From assembly GCA_032622095.1 (NCBI GenBank), contig CP136066.1, positions 197,584,816-197,648,815 of the forward strand: a DNA stretch of 64,000 bases. Direction: 5' to 3'. The position numbers were made by a program, and so were the translations under genes. This DNA comes from Siphonodentalium dalli. Lineage: Eukaryota; Mollusca; Scaphopoda; Gadilida; Siphonodentaliidae. Of the stretch, positions 1 through 11,889 are shown piece by piece. Within the stretch, counting starts at the first letter, position 1, and every line of letters begins with the position of its first letter. A model generated the notes under the pieces. It ran no database searches. It saw nothing but the letters and a program-made list of their open reading frames with translations, and was not told the origin of the DNA.

Positions 1-60
1 GTCAAAATGCGATGTCGGTCAGCCTCAGGACCCTTCCCAAGTTACCCGGAGAGTCGAAAT

Positions 61-509
61 ACATTTACATTCAAAATTTCATCGCAAACGGTGCATAAAT
101 GTGGAACTTATTCGACTCAGAATATTTTCAAGATTTCCTATATATGCAATATGTTCTCTCTCTCCACACCCCACCCAAACGCTATATATGCATGCATGCG
201 AACCCTGCCGATGTTAACCGGAGAGTACATATTCATATCCTTGCCAAATTTCGTCGCAATCGGTGCAGAAATGTGAATGTTCAGCCTTCATCGTTCAACA
301 TTCGACTTCGCATATTTTCCCAAATTCATATATACAATTTTCACGGAGAATATTCCCCACACTATCTCTCTCTCCCTCACATCTATCTCTCTCTCTATCT
401 CTCTCTCTCTATCTCACTAGCAATATCTATATCTCTCTAACTCCATCTCCCTTTCGATCGATCTTTCTCTCTCCATCTATCCAGTTCTCCCCCTCCCTCT
501 CTCCCCCCT

Positions 510-553
<44 letters not shown>

Positions 554-960
554 ACTAGCAATCTCTATATCTCTCCAACTCCATCTCCCTTTCGATCGAT
601 CTTTCTCTCTCCGTCTATTCAGTTCTCCCCCTCTCTCTCTATCTATCTATCTCTCTCTCATATAGGCACCAAGAACAATTTCCTATATACAAAATACACG
701 AAGAATATTGTCAAAATTATCAACACTATCTCTTTTTCCCCACCTCCATCAAATCAAACGCTATATATGCATGTATGTGAACCCTGCCCATGTTATAACC
801 GGAGAGTAGAGATTCATATCCATACCAAATTTCGTCGCAATCGGTGCAGAAATGTGAATGTTCAGCCTTCATCGTTCAACATTCGACTGCTCACATTTTC
901 ACAAGTTCCTATATACAATATACACGGAGATTATTCTCGAAATTGCCAACAGTATATATA
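61..960 (+). repeat. Degenerate repeat modules with CT tracts
   Basis: A module containing AAATTTCGTCGCAATCGG, then GAAATGTGAATGTTCAGCC, a CACGGAGAATATT-like block and CACTATCTC runs recurs about three times (near 80-165, 240-375, 820-960). A weaker partial copy lies at 655-735. It recurs again at 3270-3420 and 3500-3590 and in the right arm of IR-A. The modules are separated by imperfect (CT)n. The open frames here reflect this periodicity. Confidence 0.75.
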
Positions 961-1006
<46 letters not shown>

Positions 1007-1063
1007 CCCCCCCCCCCCCCCCCCATCTCTCTATCTTTCTCTCTCCATCTGGGTCCATTTCTC

Positions 1064-1111
<48 letters not shown>

Positions 1112-1116
1112 GCCCC
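950..1116 (+). repeat. (TA)n, poly-C and (CT)n simple repeats
   Basis: A TA run at about 965-1002, a C run of about 18 at 1006-1023, and (CT)n at 1060-1108. A G run of about 18 is at 1637-1654. Confidence 0.9.
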
Positions 1117-3164
1117 CTCTCTCTCCCCTATATATAATTGATCATTTTCAAGGTCAAGGTCAGATCGGGGTCACAATTTAACCCGTCCATGACACTTCCC
1201 GTAGGTTGAAAGTTTGAGCTCAATCGGTTCGAGTTTATAAAGGACACATATATATATATCATATACAGTCACGGTCACGCCCAGACCCAGACGTAAGAAT
1301 CACATTACACGCATACGCCCTTTATCAAAGACACTGCGGATACGAACGCTCTTTAACTATCATCGCGATTAACACCACAGTGCCGTTTTTTGTGATTGTG
1401 TGTGATGAACGGGTGCTCGGAGCTTCTCCAAAACGCCGCGACGACCATTCCCGTGGGGATTTTTACCATTAGACGGGAAGTTTGGTGCAGCCGTTTTCGA
1501 TTCTATAAAGTACAAATATATATATACACATATATATACACATATATACGTAGTTCTCAAAATATATAGTAGATATATTGGTTGAACGATGACCTATAAC
1601 TTCACGCGAATGTTAAACGCTGATTTGGACTTTGGGCGGGGGGGGGGGGGGGGGTTGGAGGGCTCGCAAATGATTCACATGATTTTGATTTCACTGTAAT
1701 TACTTTATATTAACAAAAAGTGTTGTTATATGGGGGGTTTTCGTGCATTTTTAATGTTTCATTTAAAAAAGTACACACTTCCAGAAAAATTGATTTGGAC
1801 TATTTCTACACGCTTTACTCGAAATGTTTACAACGGAATATTGACATAACTTCCCTGATATGACAAAAAACGGATTTTGTTTGGCATCCCTACCCTCCCC
1901 ACCCCTGTGGTATCGGCAATTTTTCTCCCTGTTTTCAATTTTTGACACACAACTGAAATAAACGCTCTTTATTTTAACCATATCAGGAATAGACTAACAC
2001 GAAACGCTCTGCTCTGTTCCTTGCCTTGAATATGGCTGTGTTTGTTTGTGATGTTGCATTCTGATGATTTATTCGGATTAAAAGTGGATTATAATGGAAA
2101 TAGCATTCATTTACAGGTATGATTTATATTCTAACCATTAATTAGAATATAGTTCATATATCCGATATTTATCCGTAATTTGAGAGAATATTCGTCGACG
2201 AAAAATCCCTATGGGAAATTTTGGAATTGTGTGTGTTCTCTGTACACTGATCTAGTTTTGCAAATATATCAGCAATTATAAAATAATTTTCCAATTTGAC
2301 GCCTGGTAAATATCCTTATCTATGTTTGTATTTTCAAAATATGTCATAACTATAGTTGAATTGAAGCTTAACAACTAATATGTCATGGATTTGTCTACAA
2401 AATGTCAACAATGACTCCAAAGTCAAGATTGAGTTCACTGTCCTGAGATGTTCAGCTTTAAATGTATTACAGCAAATTAGCCAAAACACTTGTTCTGTTC
2501 ATGTACTAATAGCTTGCAGAGAAAAATAACATCTAACTGTATATGCAGTGGATTAGAATTTCCATTTAGCAGAATGGAATTTGATCACCAATGTCATAAA
2601 ACATGTTTTGTATATCTACAACTGAAGTTGTTTAAATCCAACAAGCGCCTCCAATCCATTCCTACACAGTGTATTAAATCAGATGACTGGTGCCATTCTA
2701 TGAGCATGTAACTGGTTGAAAAATATATGTTGATGACTGAAATAACACTATAGTATTCAACATGACCAGGGCATCACCCACTTCAGCAATACAAATAGCC
2801 CAAACATGCCACAAGGACATTTAGTGCAGACAGACTCGAGCCGTCCAAAACACTCAGTGGACAAAGGTAACCCCACGTATAAAAATTCGTCGAAATCCCA
2901 TAAAAATTCGCGATTTGACCTTGAATTGACCCGATTTCATGGTCAAGGTCACGTCGCACGGGCAAACGAATAGGCTTACGACACTCCCCACACGAAAGTA
3001 TCCCCATACCCTAATTTTCATCGAAATCCCGCGTTCGACCTTGAAATGACCCGATTTCAAGGTCAATGTCACGTCGCACGGGCAAATTGATAGGCCCATG
3101 CCACTCCCCGGCCGAAAGTAACCCACATACAAAGTTCCATCGAAATCGGCTCGGAGAATATTAT

Positions 3165-3414
3165 CAAAATTGCCAACACTATCTCTTTTCCACCACCCCC
3201 ACCCAGCAAACGATATATATACATGCATGCGTACCCCGCCCATGTTAGTCGAAGAGTACAGATACATATACATGCCAAATTTCGTCGTAATCGGTGCAGA
3301 AATGTGAATGTTTAGCCTTTATCGTTCACACATTCGACTTCACATATTTTCACAAGTTCCTATATACAATATACACGGAGAATATTCTCTAAATTGCCAA
3401 CACTATCTCACACA

Positions 3415-3492
<78 letters not shown>

Positions 3493-3597
3493 ATATTCAT
3501 GCCAAATTTCGTCGCAATCGGTGCAGAAATGTGAATGTTTAGCCTTCATCGTTCAACATTCGACTGTACATATTTTCACAAGTTCCTATCCCAGATA
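3165..3597 (+). repeat. Repeat modules flanking a long CT microsatellite
   Basis: Two copies of the module seen at 61-960 flank an uninterrupted (CT)n at about 3417-3490. The sequence is joined abruptly to the inner end of the IR-A arm on the left and to the palindrome-rich array on the right. Confidence 0.8.
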
Positions 3598-4395
3598 GCA
3601 CACCCACGTTGGGCCAACGTTGGGCCAACGTCATTTCTATCGTTGGGCCAACGTTGGAATCCAACGTTGGCCCAACTATGGCTGTTGCCGCTGGCTCGGC
3701 GTCGGCTCGACGTCGGATCCCGTCGTCGACTCGACGGTGGTTCGACGTCGAGCCGACGTTGGTGCCCCGTCGGGCATCCGACGTTGAGACGACGTCGAAC
3801 CAACGGTGAATTATACTGATAATACGACGTTGGGGCAACGTTGGGCCAACGTTATTTTTTAGCGTTGGGCCAACGTTGGAATCCGACGTTGGACCAACTA
3901 TGGCGTTGCCGCTGGCTCGGCGTCGGCTCGACGTCGGATCCCGTCGTCGACTCGACGGTGGTTCGACGTCGAGCCGACGTTGGTGCCCCGTCGGGCATCC
4001 GACGTTGATACGACGTCGAACCAACGGTGAATTATACTGATAATACGACGTTGGGGCAACGTTGGACCAACGTTATTTGTTAGCGTTGGGCCAACGTTGG
4101 AATCCGACGTTGGACCAACTATGGACGTTGCCGCTGGATCGGCGTCGGCTCGACGTCGGTTTTCTATGTCGGTTCGACGTTGGGTCAACGTTGGTACAAC
4201 GTTGGCGAGTCGTCAGAAAGTAAACTTCGAACCGTTTGGCCGACGTTGTGTCAACGTCGAGCCGACATCGATAACTGACGTCGAGCCGACGCCGAGCCAG
4301 TGGCAACGGCCATAGTTGGTCCAACGTCGAATTCCAACGTGTTTTCAACGATCGGGTCTACGTTGGATATTGATGTCTGTCCGACGTCGCCGTCC
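3597..4395 (+). repeat. Palindrome-dense ~222-bp tandem repeat, about 3 copies
   Basis: The anchor phrase TTGCCGCTGG recurs near 3684, 3906 and 4129, a period of about 222 bp. Units are built from self-complementary words such as CCAACGTTGG and TCGACGTCGA, with GTTGGGCCAAC and CGACGTCGG variants. The DNA can fold almost anywhere and both strands are open, which explains the Arg/Val/Pro-rich frames of up to 161 codons. GC content is far above the surroundings. The left border is marked by TCCCAGATAGCACA. It is probably the body of a mobile element; the class was not identified and no transposase is seen. Confidence 0.85.
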
Positions 4396-5011
4396 GACTT
4401 TGGTTCATCTAAACAGGAACGTGATTAGAGGGTTCATCATGGGTTATCAGAATAACACAATCCCACCATGTCTCTGCGACATTCGTAGCTTTCCTGTATG
4501 AAAATGATCGCATAATTCAAACACCACACACAGATCAGCATATCATATAAAGAGTCTGGGACAAATTTCTCATGGCGTGAAGTGCATGCATAATTATTAA
4601 GTGGCAGGTGCACTGTGGAGACAATTAATATATCGACACATAATATTATAAGACATTAAACAAAAATATGAGCACCAGGCCCTATATATATAGCTGGCTC
4701 TGGACATAATATCCCAATATAATGAATATGCATGCATGTTGCATGTATCTGCAGATGTACGTGCAATGTCGATCGGATTACTTTTTGCACTTTAGAGATG
4801 CCTTCCAACTGCTTGAACTAATTTTGATTGTGCTGCAGGTATGGGGTGTCATGTTAATTGCGTAATATTCATGAAATATCATGATCGTATGGAAATTGAA
4901 TTATATCAAATTAGTTTCAGACTCTGCATATAATATACCGATCGATGATGTGCTTTAGTTAAATTGGTGAGAAACCCCTTCGCCCACACATTTCAGATGT
5001 GTATCGATTCC
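4396..5011. other. No feature recognised
   Basis: AT-rich DNA without convincing exons, arrays or terminal repeats. Confidence 0.5.
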
Positions 5012-5085
5012 ATTGGCCACTAATCTTGCGCATGCGCATCATATTGCACATATCACGGTCGGGATTTTTTATTCTCGTGACGTAG
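5012..5085 (+). promoter_or_regulatory. Candidate promoter: ATTGG box, NRF1-type site, CRE-like site
   Basis: ATTGG (5012-5016, an NF-Y-like box), a perfect NRF1-type palindrome TGCGCATGCGCA (5027-5038) and TGACGTAG (5078-5085) lie within 75 bp in a locally CG-rich stretch. About 85 bp further on is a strong splice donor (5170). This arrangement is typical of housekeeping-type animal promoters. The link to a transcript is inferred. GCGCATGC also occurs within some Helitrons of this window, but no Helitron ends are seen here. Confidence 0.35.
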
Positions 5086-5099
5086 TCGCAGACGCGCGC

Positions 5100-5169
5100 T
5101 AAAATTATTCCGTTACTTTTCTAATATTTTATGGAAGACAGCACAGTAAAACACGAATGATGGAGGCAG
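5100..5169 (+). other. Candidate 5' exon ending in a consensus donor
   Basis: ATGATGGAGGCAG runs directly into GTAAGT at 5170, a full-consensus donor. The two adjacent ATGs are at 5157 and 5160. A short upstream frame beginning at 5131 overlaps and stops at the second ATG. If real, the exon contributes only a few codons or is 5' UTR. No partner exon can be proved; the candidate at 7499-7651 is the nearest on this strand. Confidence 0.25.
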
Positions 5170-5175
5170 GTAAGT

Positions 5176-7498
5176 GTTCGAAACAAAATGTAACATAACA
5201 ATTGGTGCCATAAATAATTAAATTGAAGCTTCGTATTTAGCCAGGGTCGTGGAAACGGCGGGGTCAACATTTTCAGCTGTTTTAGCCAACATTTCCACTG
5301 CATTTACGGTTATACTATATTTTCATAATTTGGTCAACTTAAAAGTTTGATTAAAAAGACAAAAATATCCTCAAACAAAATTTGTGTCCCATTGTATGGA
5401 ATTTGCCTTAGAACATGGAACTTGCAAGACGAAATGCCTCATTTGAGGTCAATTCCACGCAAATATGCGAAGCAAAAGTTGCAGGTACTTCTGAGTGTGA
5501 CTTGATCATGTGGTATTGAAAACAGGTATTTATCTGGTGGGACCTGGGGGGTGGGGGTGGTGTAGTAAACAAATTGCAGGAAGGTATGCCGTCTTTTTGC
5601 ATCTGGCATTTTTGGGGACCCACCCCCCCCCCCCCCCCCCACAAACCTGCATTTTTTTTTATTTTAGGCCAATTTTTTGACACCCACCCCCCAAATTTCA
5701 CTAAAAGTGGTATAAAATCGCATACAACTATACTGATATCACTTGTGAGTGCAAGGGCGTAATTCTGGGTACGGCTGGACGGTTTTGGCTGTACTAATAT
5801 TTTGCTGACAAAGGTGAATAATATACTTCTAACGTAACAGGATCCAATGATAATAATCCTGTCATTCCCATCAGTATGCCCAATTAACTTATTACGAGTA
5901 AACAACGAATTGATCATAATGTTTGAGCAGCACACGTAGTTGTGATAAATTGAATCATATTCCGTATGTACGTGCATGTGCATGGTATAGATCTGGCGTT
6001 ATATATAAACATCACGACCAATGGCCGTTTCAGTCCAACACAAACTCCTTTCCATATTATATAGGGCTGTATGGGCCTATTAAGTTATGCTCCATGGCTA
6101 AGAACTGCCAGGAAAGTTCATGTGTATACATGGTATTGACATATGGATTTTGGTAATTTTAGTTGTTACGATACATATATCGCCAACCGAATACATGTTA
6201 CTATCATGTGCCAAATTCAGTCAATCAGGTATAGGCTATATTTTTTTTGTTTTACGAGCTAGCATGACGCATCAATGGCAATGTATATGTGCAATTTGGT
6301 GGGGGATTTCGGATGAGAAATCTTTCATTAACGTTGGAAGTGATAGCCGATTTCATGTTTTCCGTCTTCCAAACTATACCCCGGCCAGGTGATGTCAACC
6401 AATGCTAATATGGTGGATGTACATATAATTGTCAGACATTCTCGCACACTGCTGAAGTTGGACAATATATTTCCGAAAAAAAAGCCTGGTTAATGATCAT
6501 GACATTTGAACTATGAAGTTAAATATTCCGAGATCTAAACCTGCACATTGCCACAGTTTCACGACCGATATCAGAATATACTGAGTTATTGTAACATTGA
6601 ACCACCACAATACACCAACCATGTTGACTGTTCAATCGCTAAGCATTTGCACATGCATACATTTAGACAAAAGCACTGGAGCTTGATATACCCAACTCGT
6701 AAGATTAGTTTATCTAACTCATTATTACAGTAAATATTACTTATTTCCATTTTTGTAACCACTTCTATATGCATGTATATACATGTATATCAGTAAACCA
6801 AGTAAAACGCGTCATTTTGAATGCAATATTAAAAGATTTCCCCAGTGCAGGCCCCGAATCCCATCCTCTTGTGTTCTCTCCTAGAGGTGCCACAATTATT
6901 TATTTTGATAATTGATAATGGGTCGTCAATAATCGATTATAATCGATTAATCGTACCTAATATCAACAGTGGAAGTACCGTATTCCGTAATATGGCCTAT
7001 TGTGTGGGTGTTGGTTAATAAACTCGGCTAATGTAATTTTTACGCTAATAATGTGCACCATAAACCACCGGTAATGACTAATGAGCACAATGCATTTAAT
7101 ATCAGCACATTTCTCGGCGATGTCAAGGTTATAATAATTAAAAGTTCAGTAGAATGAACATAACCATTAATTTCAGTGTTATGAGTAGCCAAACATACAA
7201 TACATAGAGTTATTACAATTAGTTCAGGAGATTTATGTGATTATAATTATATAGAATGTTAGTTTCATGTTTGTGAATTTCGTTTCAGTCATTAATTTTT
7301 GTCATTAATTGTGAACCGCCCAGAAAACGAGGATTTAATTTGGCCAAAAAACATTTGGCTAAAGTTTTTTTCATTTGGCTAATAAAATTTTCATTTGGCT
7401 AAACTTTTGGTTAAAAGATTTTTCGGTTCAGTGCGAACACTGTTCATATATCAGTAAACATTAAATTAAAATAATAAAATAACTGATTCCCATTGCAG
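5176..7498. other. Unassigned, intron-like; poly-C and T-rich repeat fragments
   Basis: A C run at about 5623-5641 with neighbouring T/C-rich sequence resembles dispersed G-run-anchored repeats at 21446 and 22965. The words ATTTGGCTAA recur three times near 7345-7400. The 191-codon minus-strand frame at 5408-5983 crosses the homopolymer run and looks accidental. Confidence 0.5.
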
Positions 7499-7651
7499 GT
7501 GCATAATTATTCAGACTATGTAAGCAAGTAATGGCGGAGAAGCAACTACGTCGGCGCAAATCAATGTCCAACTGCGGTGATCGAGTTACAACGTTTTGTT
7601 GCAATTAATTGATTGTATGTCAGTACAACTGAACACCATGGCAAACGAGAG
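7499..7651 (+). other. Candidate 5' UTR exon with start codon
   Basis: A good acceptor (a pyrimidine-containing tract ending TTGCAG, 7493-7498) and a full-consensus donor GTAAGT (7652-7657) bound 153 nt. The exon has a 25-codon upstream frame starting at 7531 that stops within it, then CACCATGG at 7635-7641 opening a frame (Met-Ala-Asn-Glu-...) across the donor in phase 2. The following exon was not found. It could be a chance pair of splice signals. Confidence 0.3.
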
Positions 7652-9315
7652 GTAAGTAATGAAATCGTACTTGATATTGGCGATTAGTAAAATTATTAGG
7701 CGGTCAATAACGATCGAGACATGGCATTATATAACTTTTTTAAATTCAGAAATAGGCATAGAACATGGATCAATGTTGAGATTTTCCCATGCATGGTGAT
7801 GTTTATAACATCTATTTTTAATAATTTAGTGTCGCAGATATTTAATATAGTTATGGTTGTGCAGTGAGTTGATTAGAAGCAAACATTTGGCTGAAACATA
7901 AGGCAACATTTTAAAACAAAATATTGCTACAACGGGGAAAATCAGACAATGACAGGGAAGATCACAGAAACGGCAGCGATCAGTATCGAAACTGACTGAT
8001 TGCAACGATGTTTTCCGATCAACAATGGTGGTGAATGAGCAATATATTATTGGATATTTCAGACAACTTTCGATGTTAGAGAACATGCAAATTTACCAAA
8101 ATCTTAAGTAAATATAGGTCTATGTTATTATTGTCAATTATGCATAAACTTTGTATCATAACTACATGTTCAGATGGTTTTTCATGTAGCATTGCGCATG
8201 ATTTCGCGTTACTGTATCGATCAATATATAGACTGATTTTTACTAATATCTTTCAAACAAGCTACAGACCAAAACAACCATGCATAATTTATTATGTTGA
8301 TCCAACATTGGAAAAATATTTAGGTATAAATGATATACATTATATATTGCTAGTAATCTCTGGCAACATCAGGGGTACATGGAGTTTTAATACCTGGATG
8401 TCGATTTTGAACCCCGAGTCGGAGCCGAGGAGTTCAAAAAGAGACATCCAGGTATTAAATCCCCATGTACCCCAAGATGTTGCTGGAGATAACGATTTTG
8501 TCCCCACAACAACAGCCATGTCTTCTCAATATAAGTGATTTCATAGAATTTCCAATTAATTCGCACCAATAATAATAATTCGGTAACCGACCTAAGAATT
8601 CGGCTTCAGATGACTTCAAACTCGGCGTGCGAGAGCAACGTCACGATTGGTTAAAACTCAGTTCAAGGTCATTCATATACCCCCGATGTTTCACATGCTC
8701 ATAATCCCCTGATGTTTCACGCACATTCTCTTATACCCCACGTCAAGGGTCATTTATGTTATTTCCTTTGAAACTTAATGAGATCCTTGTGGGCCTACTT
8801 TTTCAACTTTCCTTGTAATGGTTGCTAATAAACCGCAGTATCAGAACCGCTTGGTACTGTAGCTCCACCAGTGACCGTCACGATTTTGTTGGATACCATA
8901 TACTAGTAATGGGATGTCGCCCCATTTGCCAGGACAATTACTTTGAGTATAGCAGTATTATCTAGTGAGGAAATTAGTAAAACTTTCATGTTTCTCTAGT
9001 TTATTAAAAATAATTTACCATAAAATAGGGAATTGGGATAAACTGAACACATTTCCAAAGTTTACAGTAAATTTGACAAAATCAGACACAGAAATTGTGT
9101 GAGAATGTTCGTTATATTATAATAATAAATAATGCATATTCGTTAAATATGCCAAAAGTAGTGCTCCTCAAGAAGAACATTATATTGATTGTGTTCGAGA
9201 ACCTGGATTGTCCAATTTGTTTTACCTTGAAGAATTTGGTGGAAATATTTTCATTTGGCGAAAGAATTGTTTTAGCTAGCGGCTGGAGCGAACACCGGAG
9301 CCTAGATAAACAAAA
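7652..9315. other. Unassigned apart from one long hairpin
   Basis: No exon with matched borders was recognised. The 138-codon frame at 8122-8538 overlaps the hairpin at 8354-8492 and shows no domain. The 3' end of the minus-strand DUF4806-like gene should lie below 9316 but could not be located. Confidence 0.4.
8354..8492. repeat. Long imperfect hairpin, ~65-nt arms
   Basis: The left arm, starting TAATCTCTGGCAACATC, pairs with the right arm, ending GATGTTGCTGGAGATAA, at roughly 90% with one or two single-base bulges. The central loop is only a few bases, around GAGTCGGAGCC. It has the same architecture as the hairpins at 34824, 35901, 37333 and 39854, although the sequences are unrelated. 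Confidence 0.85.
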
Positions 9316-9321
9316 ACTCAC

Positions 9322-9481
9322 TTGTTACAACCGATGAAAGAAGGAGCTCTGAGAAGGCCCTTTTAATTCCTTTCCCACCCCAGTTCATCAAACGGGCAAT
9401 CTCGACAGCGATCATTCTGTCTAAGAGCCTTCTCACATTTTCTTTAATGTCGTCTCCACCTTGAGAGCTGAAAAAAGCGAC
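9322..9481 (-). CDS. DUF4806-like protein, exon with domain core
   Basis: Read on the minus strand, a tract ending TTTTTTCCAG (acceptor bases 9482-9483) leads into 53 open codons and ends at donor GTGAGT (9321-9316) in phase 1. The peptide contains GGDDIKENVRRLLDRM, then EIARLMNWGGKG and IKRAFSEL. The order matches the DUF4806 family as I recall it: a Gly-Gly turn, an amphipathic helix with R-(ILV)-L, an N-W-x-G-(K/R)-x-x-K motif, then A-F-x-x-L. DUF4806 is an uncharacterised domain common in invertebrate proteins, sometimes linked to transposon-derived genes; its biochemical role is unknown. The exon joins the exon at 13268-13464 in frame. The C-terminal end, expected 20-40 residues further on, was not found. 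Confidence 0.72.
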
Positions 9482-10370
9482 CTGGAAAAAATAAAATGAA
9501 AGCCATTTTCAAATAAGTTACAGTAGTTAAATTTTGAAAGCAATTATGGTTGGTTGTTGGTTCGTTGTAATGGTTAGTTAAAGTCAACTCGAATTGAAAA
9601 TAATTTCTTCCAGAAATCTACCAGTCAATTGGTCGAAATGTGACCTCAAGTCTCTCAGACACAACCGAAATTGGGGAGATATGATACAAAGTGTGCAAGC
9701 CAACACATGGATTCTACAAGATAGACAGATGGGTGTGTTTTTTAAACGATCTCCACAAAGGAACATCTCGACGCAAGCATAAGATGCAATAGCAAATAGT
9801 TCTTAAAGATATGCAAAAAATATGTTTTTTCTCAGAGTGATTACAAACTGGAATAGTTCGTAGAATAGAATATCAGATTACATTTTTCTCTTGAATTAGT
9901 TCAACAGTTCAAGGAGCTATTCCTTAACAACTGTTGCAACGAGCGGTATATGTACGACTTAACACCAGGGATAACTTTGAAACTGAATTTGTTCATTTGC
10001 GTTATTCTATACATGTATGTTATAATGGGAAAGGGGTAGAAGTCTTGGTGACTCACTCCCCAAACATTGATGACGGTGATGTATCCACCGCAGTATTACT
10101 GTGGTTGAGTTTTGTGCAGTTATGACTGCAGTCATCACATATTCTTGAAAAAATGATACATCCATGATCCACAAGGATCTCGTTACAAGTTCCACAGATA
10201 TACTATGAATCACTAAATTTAATTTTCATGCCTGCATGTGTATGTCAATCAGTGTGGTCTGAAACCAGGTGATGCGTGGAGTTTATAAACAGCTGAAACA
10301 ATGTCTGCAATTTTAAATGTTGCTTAAAGTTCATGGCGTCAGTGAAAAATCCAGGGATTTTTTGGGGAAA
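9482..10370. other. Intron of the DUF4806-like gene, nothing recognised
   Basis: No array or terminal repeats seen; the short frames on both strands look random. Confidence 0.45.
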
Positions 10371-10921
10371 CCTGTTTTGGGCAATGATATTCCGAAGGCA
10401 TATACTGAATGCATGAGCGAAAGAAGGTTTGGGAGGGGGTGACCTCCTGCTAATGGTGGGGGTACGTTCTTCCTCCTGGATTTTTTTGAAAATCCATTGC
10501 ATTGAGAGCTAATCTAGGGTTCTTTGAGTCAGTATTTCAAATTTTACTGAGAGGTCAATTTGATAAAGTTTCTCAACCATAACTTTGGATTTTTTTTTAG
10601 ATATATATGGATTGGAAATGTTATCGTCAGATATCTTTTGGTTCAATGGATTATGCTTATCCTGCTTGAAATGAGACTTAACATTATCAATCTTAATTCA
10701 TATCATAGGCTATTTTCTAAAATTCAAGTGAGAGACACAATATACTAGTACAGAAACGATGTCTATTAAGTTAGTAATTACTATTAGTATTAATCTCTAT
10801 GTTAATTTTTCATTTGGTGTTATGAGATCAATTTGATCAAATTGTCACTGTTCCTGTACTGTTTTTGATTGAAATACTAAAGTCTGAAGGCTGAATGATA
10901 ACAAACCTGAACTCAAACTAT
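10371..10921 (+). repeat. Dispersed repeat, inverted relative to 20098-20642
   Basis: The word order TTTACTGAGAGGTCAATTTG, then the anchor AGTCTGAAGGCTGAATGAT, then CCTGAACTCAAACTA, is found as the reverse complement at 20098-20642 at an estimated 85-90% identity with small indels. The ends are not sharply defined and no terminal repeats were identified. Both copies contain the same C/G-rich patch (10425-10470, 20570-20610). Confidence 0.8.
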
Positions 10922-11039
10922 ATGAAGTATTAACAGATGAAAGCTAGATAAACCCAAACATAATTTTACAGTATGATTCCAACTGTTAAAGTTAAACATT
11001 TGTGTAAACTTAAATGCCTTATGTCAATATATATAAATA

Positions 11040-11388
11040 CTAGCAAGTGGACCGTGGACCCGACTTCTTCCGGGCTGTTTCCCCTCTGCTCTTCGGTGAA
11101 TTGCGCGATTTGACCTTGAATTGTCCATTTTGAAGGTCGAGGTGAGGTGGGGTCACGATTTGACCCGTCCAAAACACTGCCCGGACAAAAGTACCCGACA
11201 AAAGTACCCGTCGAAATCCATCCGGTTTTACCCGATTTGACCTCGGAATTGATAATTTTGAAGCCGAAAGTACCCCCACATACCAAATTTCATCGAAATC
11301 GGCTCGGCCATTCTCGAGTCCATCGCGAACAGACAGGCACACACACACCCTCACACACACACACAGATTTCCCAAAATATATAATAGA
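11040..11388 (-). mobile_element. Non-autonomous Helitron, 349 bp (tandem copy 1)
   Basis: On the minus strand the 5' end is TCTATTATATATTTTGGG. The 3' end is a GC hairpin (GCCCGGAAGAAGTCGGGTCC) followed by CTAG. The flank is A before the 5' T and T after the 3' G, the Helitron A|T target rule. The body carries AAGGTCA half-sites and an ATGAAATTTGGTATGTGGG module shared with the elements at 42941 and 61690. It encodes no Rep/helicase. Confidence 0.85.
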
Positions 11389-11889
11389 CTAGCCGATGAG
11401 CCCGACGTTGTCCGGGCTATTCAAAAACCAAATTTCAAGTCGATAGCTCCACCCGTTTCCGAGATCTGGTCTGCGCATGCGCGAAGCTGGCGTCGCACGT
11501 GCTCGGCGACCCGATAAAATTCGTATCCGGGGCAAGATACATTCACAAACCAAATTTCAAGTCGATAGCTCCACCCGTTTCCGAGATCTCGTCTGCGCAT
11601 GCGCGAAGCTGGCGTCGCACGGGCTCGGCGACCCGATAAACCGATAAAATTCGTATCCGGGGCAAGATACATTCACATACCAAATTTCAAGTCGATAGCT
11701 CCACCCGTTTCCGAGATCTCGTCTGCGCATGCGCTGCACGGGCGTCGTGTCGCCAATACGACAACGACGATCGCCTGGTCAAACTACACACAAGTACCAA
11801 GTTTCGTCCCGATCGGTCGAGAATCGTAGATTTGTATAAATGACAGACAGACAAACAAACAGACAGAGGTCTTCAAAATATATATGAGA
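11389..11889 (-). mobile_element. Non-autonomous Helitron, 501 bp (tandem copy 2)
   Basis: The 5' end on the minus strand is TCTCATATATATTTTGAAG. The 3' hairpin is AGCCCGGACAACGTCGGGCT, followed by CATCGGCTAG. Its 3' CTAG abuts the 5' T of copy 1 with no base between. The body is three or four imperfect units containing ACTTGAAATTTGGTATGTGA, CGGGTCGCCGAGC and GCGCATGCGC. Confidence 0.85.

Larger units (their letters stand above)
1..3154 (+). repeat. Left arm of ~3 kb inverted repeat (IR-A)
   Basis: The stretch reads as the reverse complement of 46295-49342. Positions 7 and 49336 pair, and 2490-2711 pairs with 46740-46961 with only a handful of differences. The arm probably continues left of the window because pairing holds to base 1. 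The inner breakpoint at about 3154 lies inside Helitron-like sequence (the right partner sits in the element starting near 46215). The left arm has about 310 bp (roughly 1610-1925) missing on the right, and lacks the Helitron 3' tail present at about 48020-48169. The arm contains repeat modules, CT/TA/C tracts and no convincing gene. Confidence 0.9.

Noticed and set aside
263-1141. 292-codon Ser/Leu-rich plus-strand frame, and mirrored frames at 48126-49336
   Set aside because: Made of CT/TA microsatellite translations (Ser-Leu-Ser-Leu, Ile-Tyr-Ile-Tyr).
1637-1654. G run considered as a telomere- or quadruplex-type signal
   Set aside because: A single homopolymer without repeated G3 blocks; homopolymer C/G runs are common throughout this window.
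2490-2711. 73-codon frame conserved in both arms of IR-A
   Set aside because: Conservation is explained by the recent inverted duplication. Changes are mostly residue-altering, there is no domain, and no promoter or splice signals fit.
3539-4024. 161-codon minus-strand open frame, Arg/Val/Asp-rich
   Set aside because: It is generated by the 222-bp palindromic repeat; all strands and several frames are open and the peptide repeats with the array.
5408-5983. 191-codon minus-strand frame with Gly- and Pro-runs
   Set aside because: It depends on homopolymer C/G runs and has no recognisable domain or splice context.
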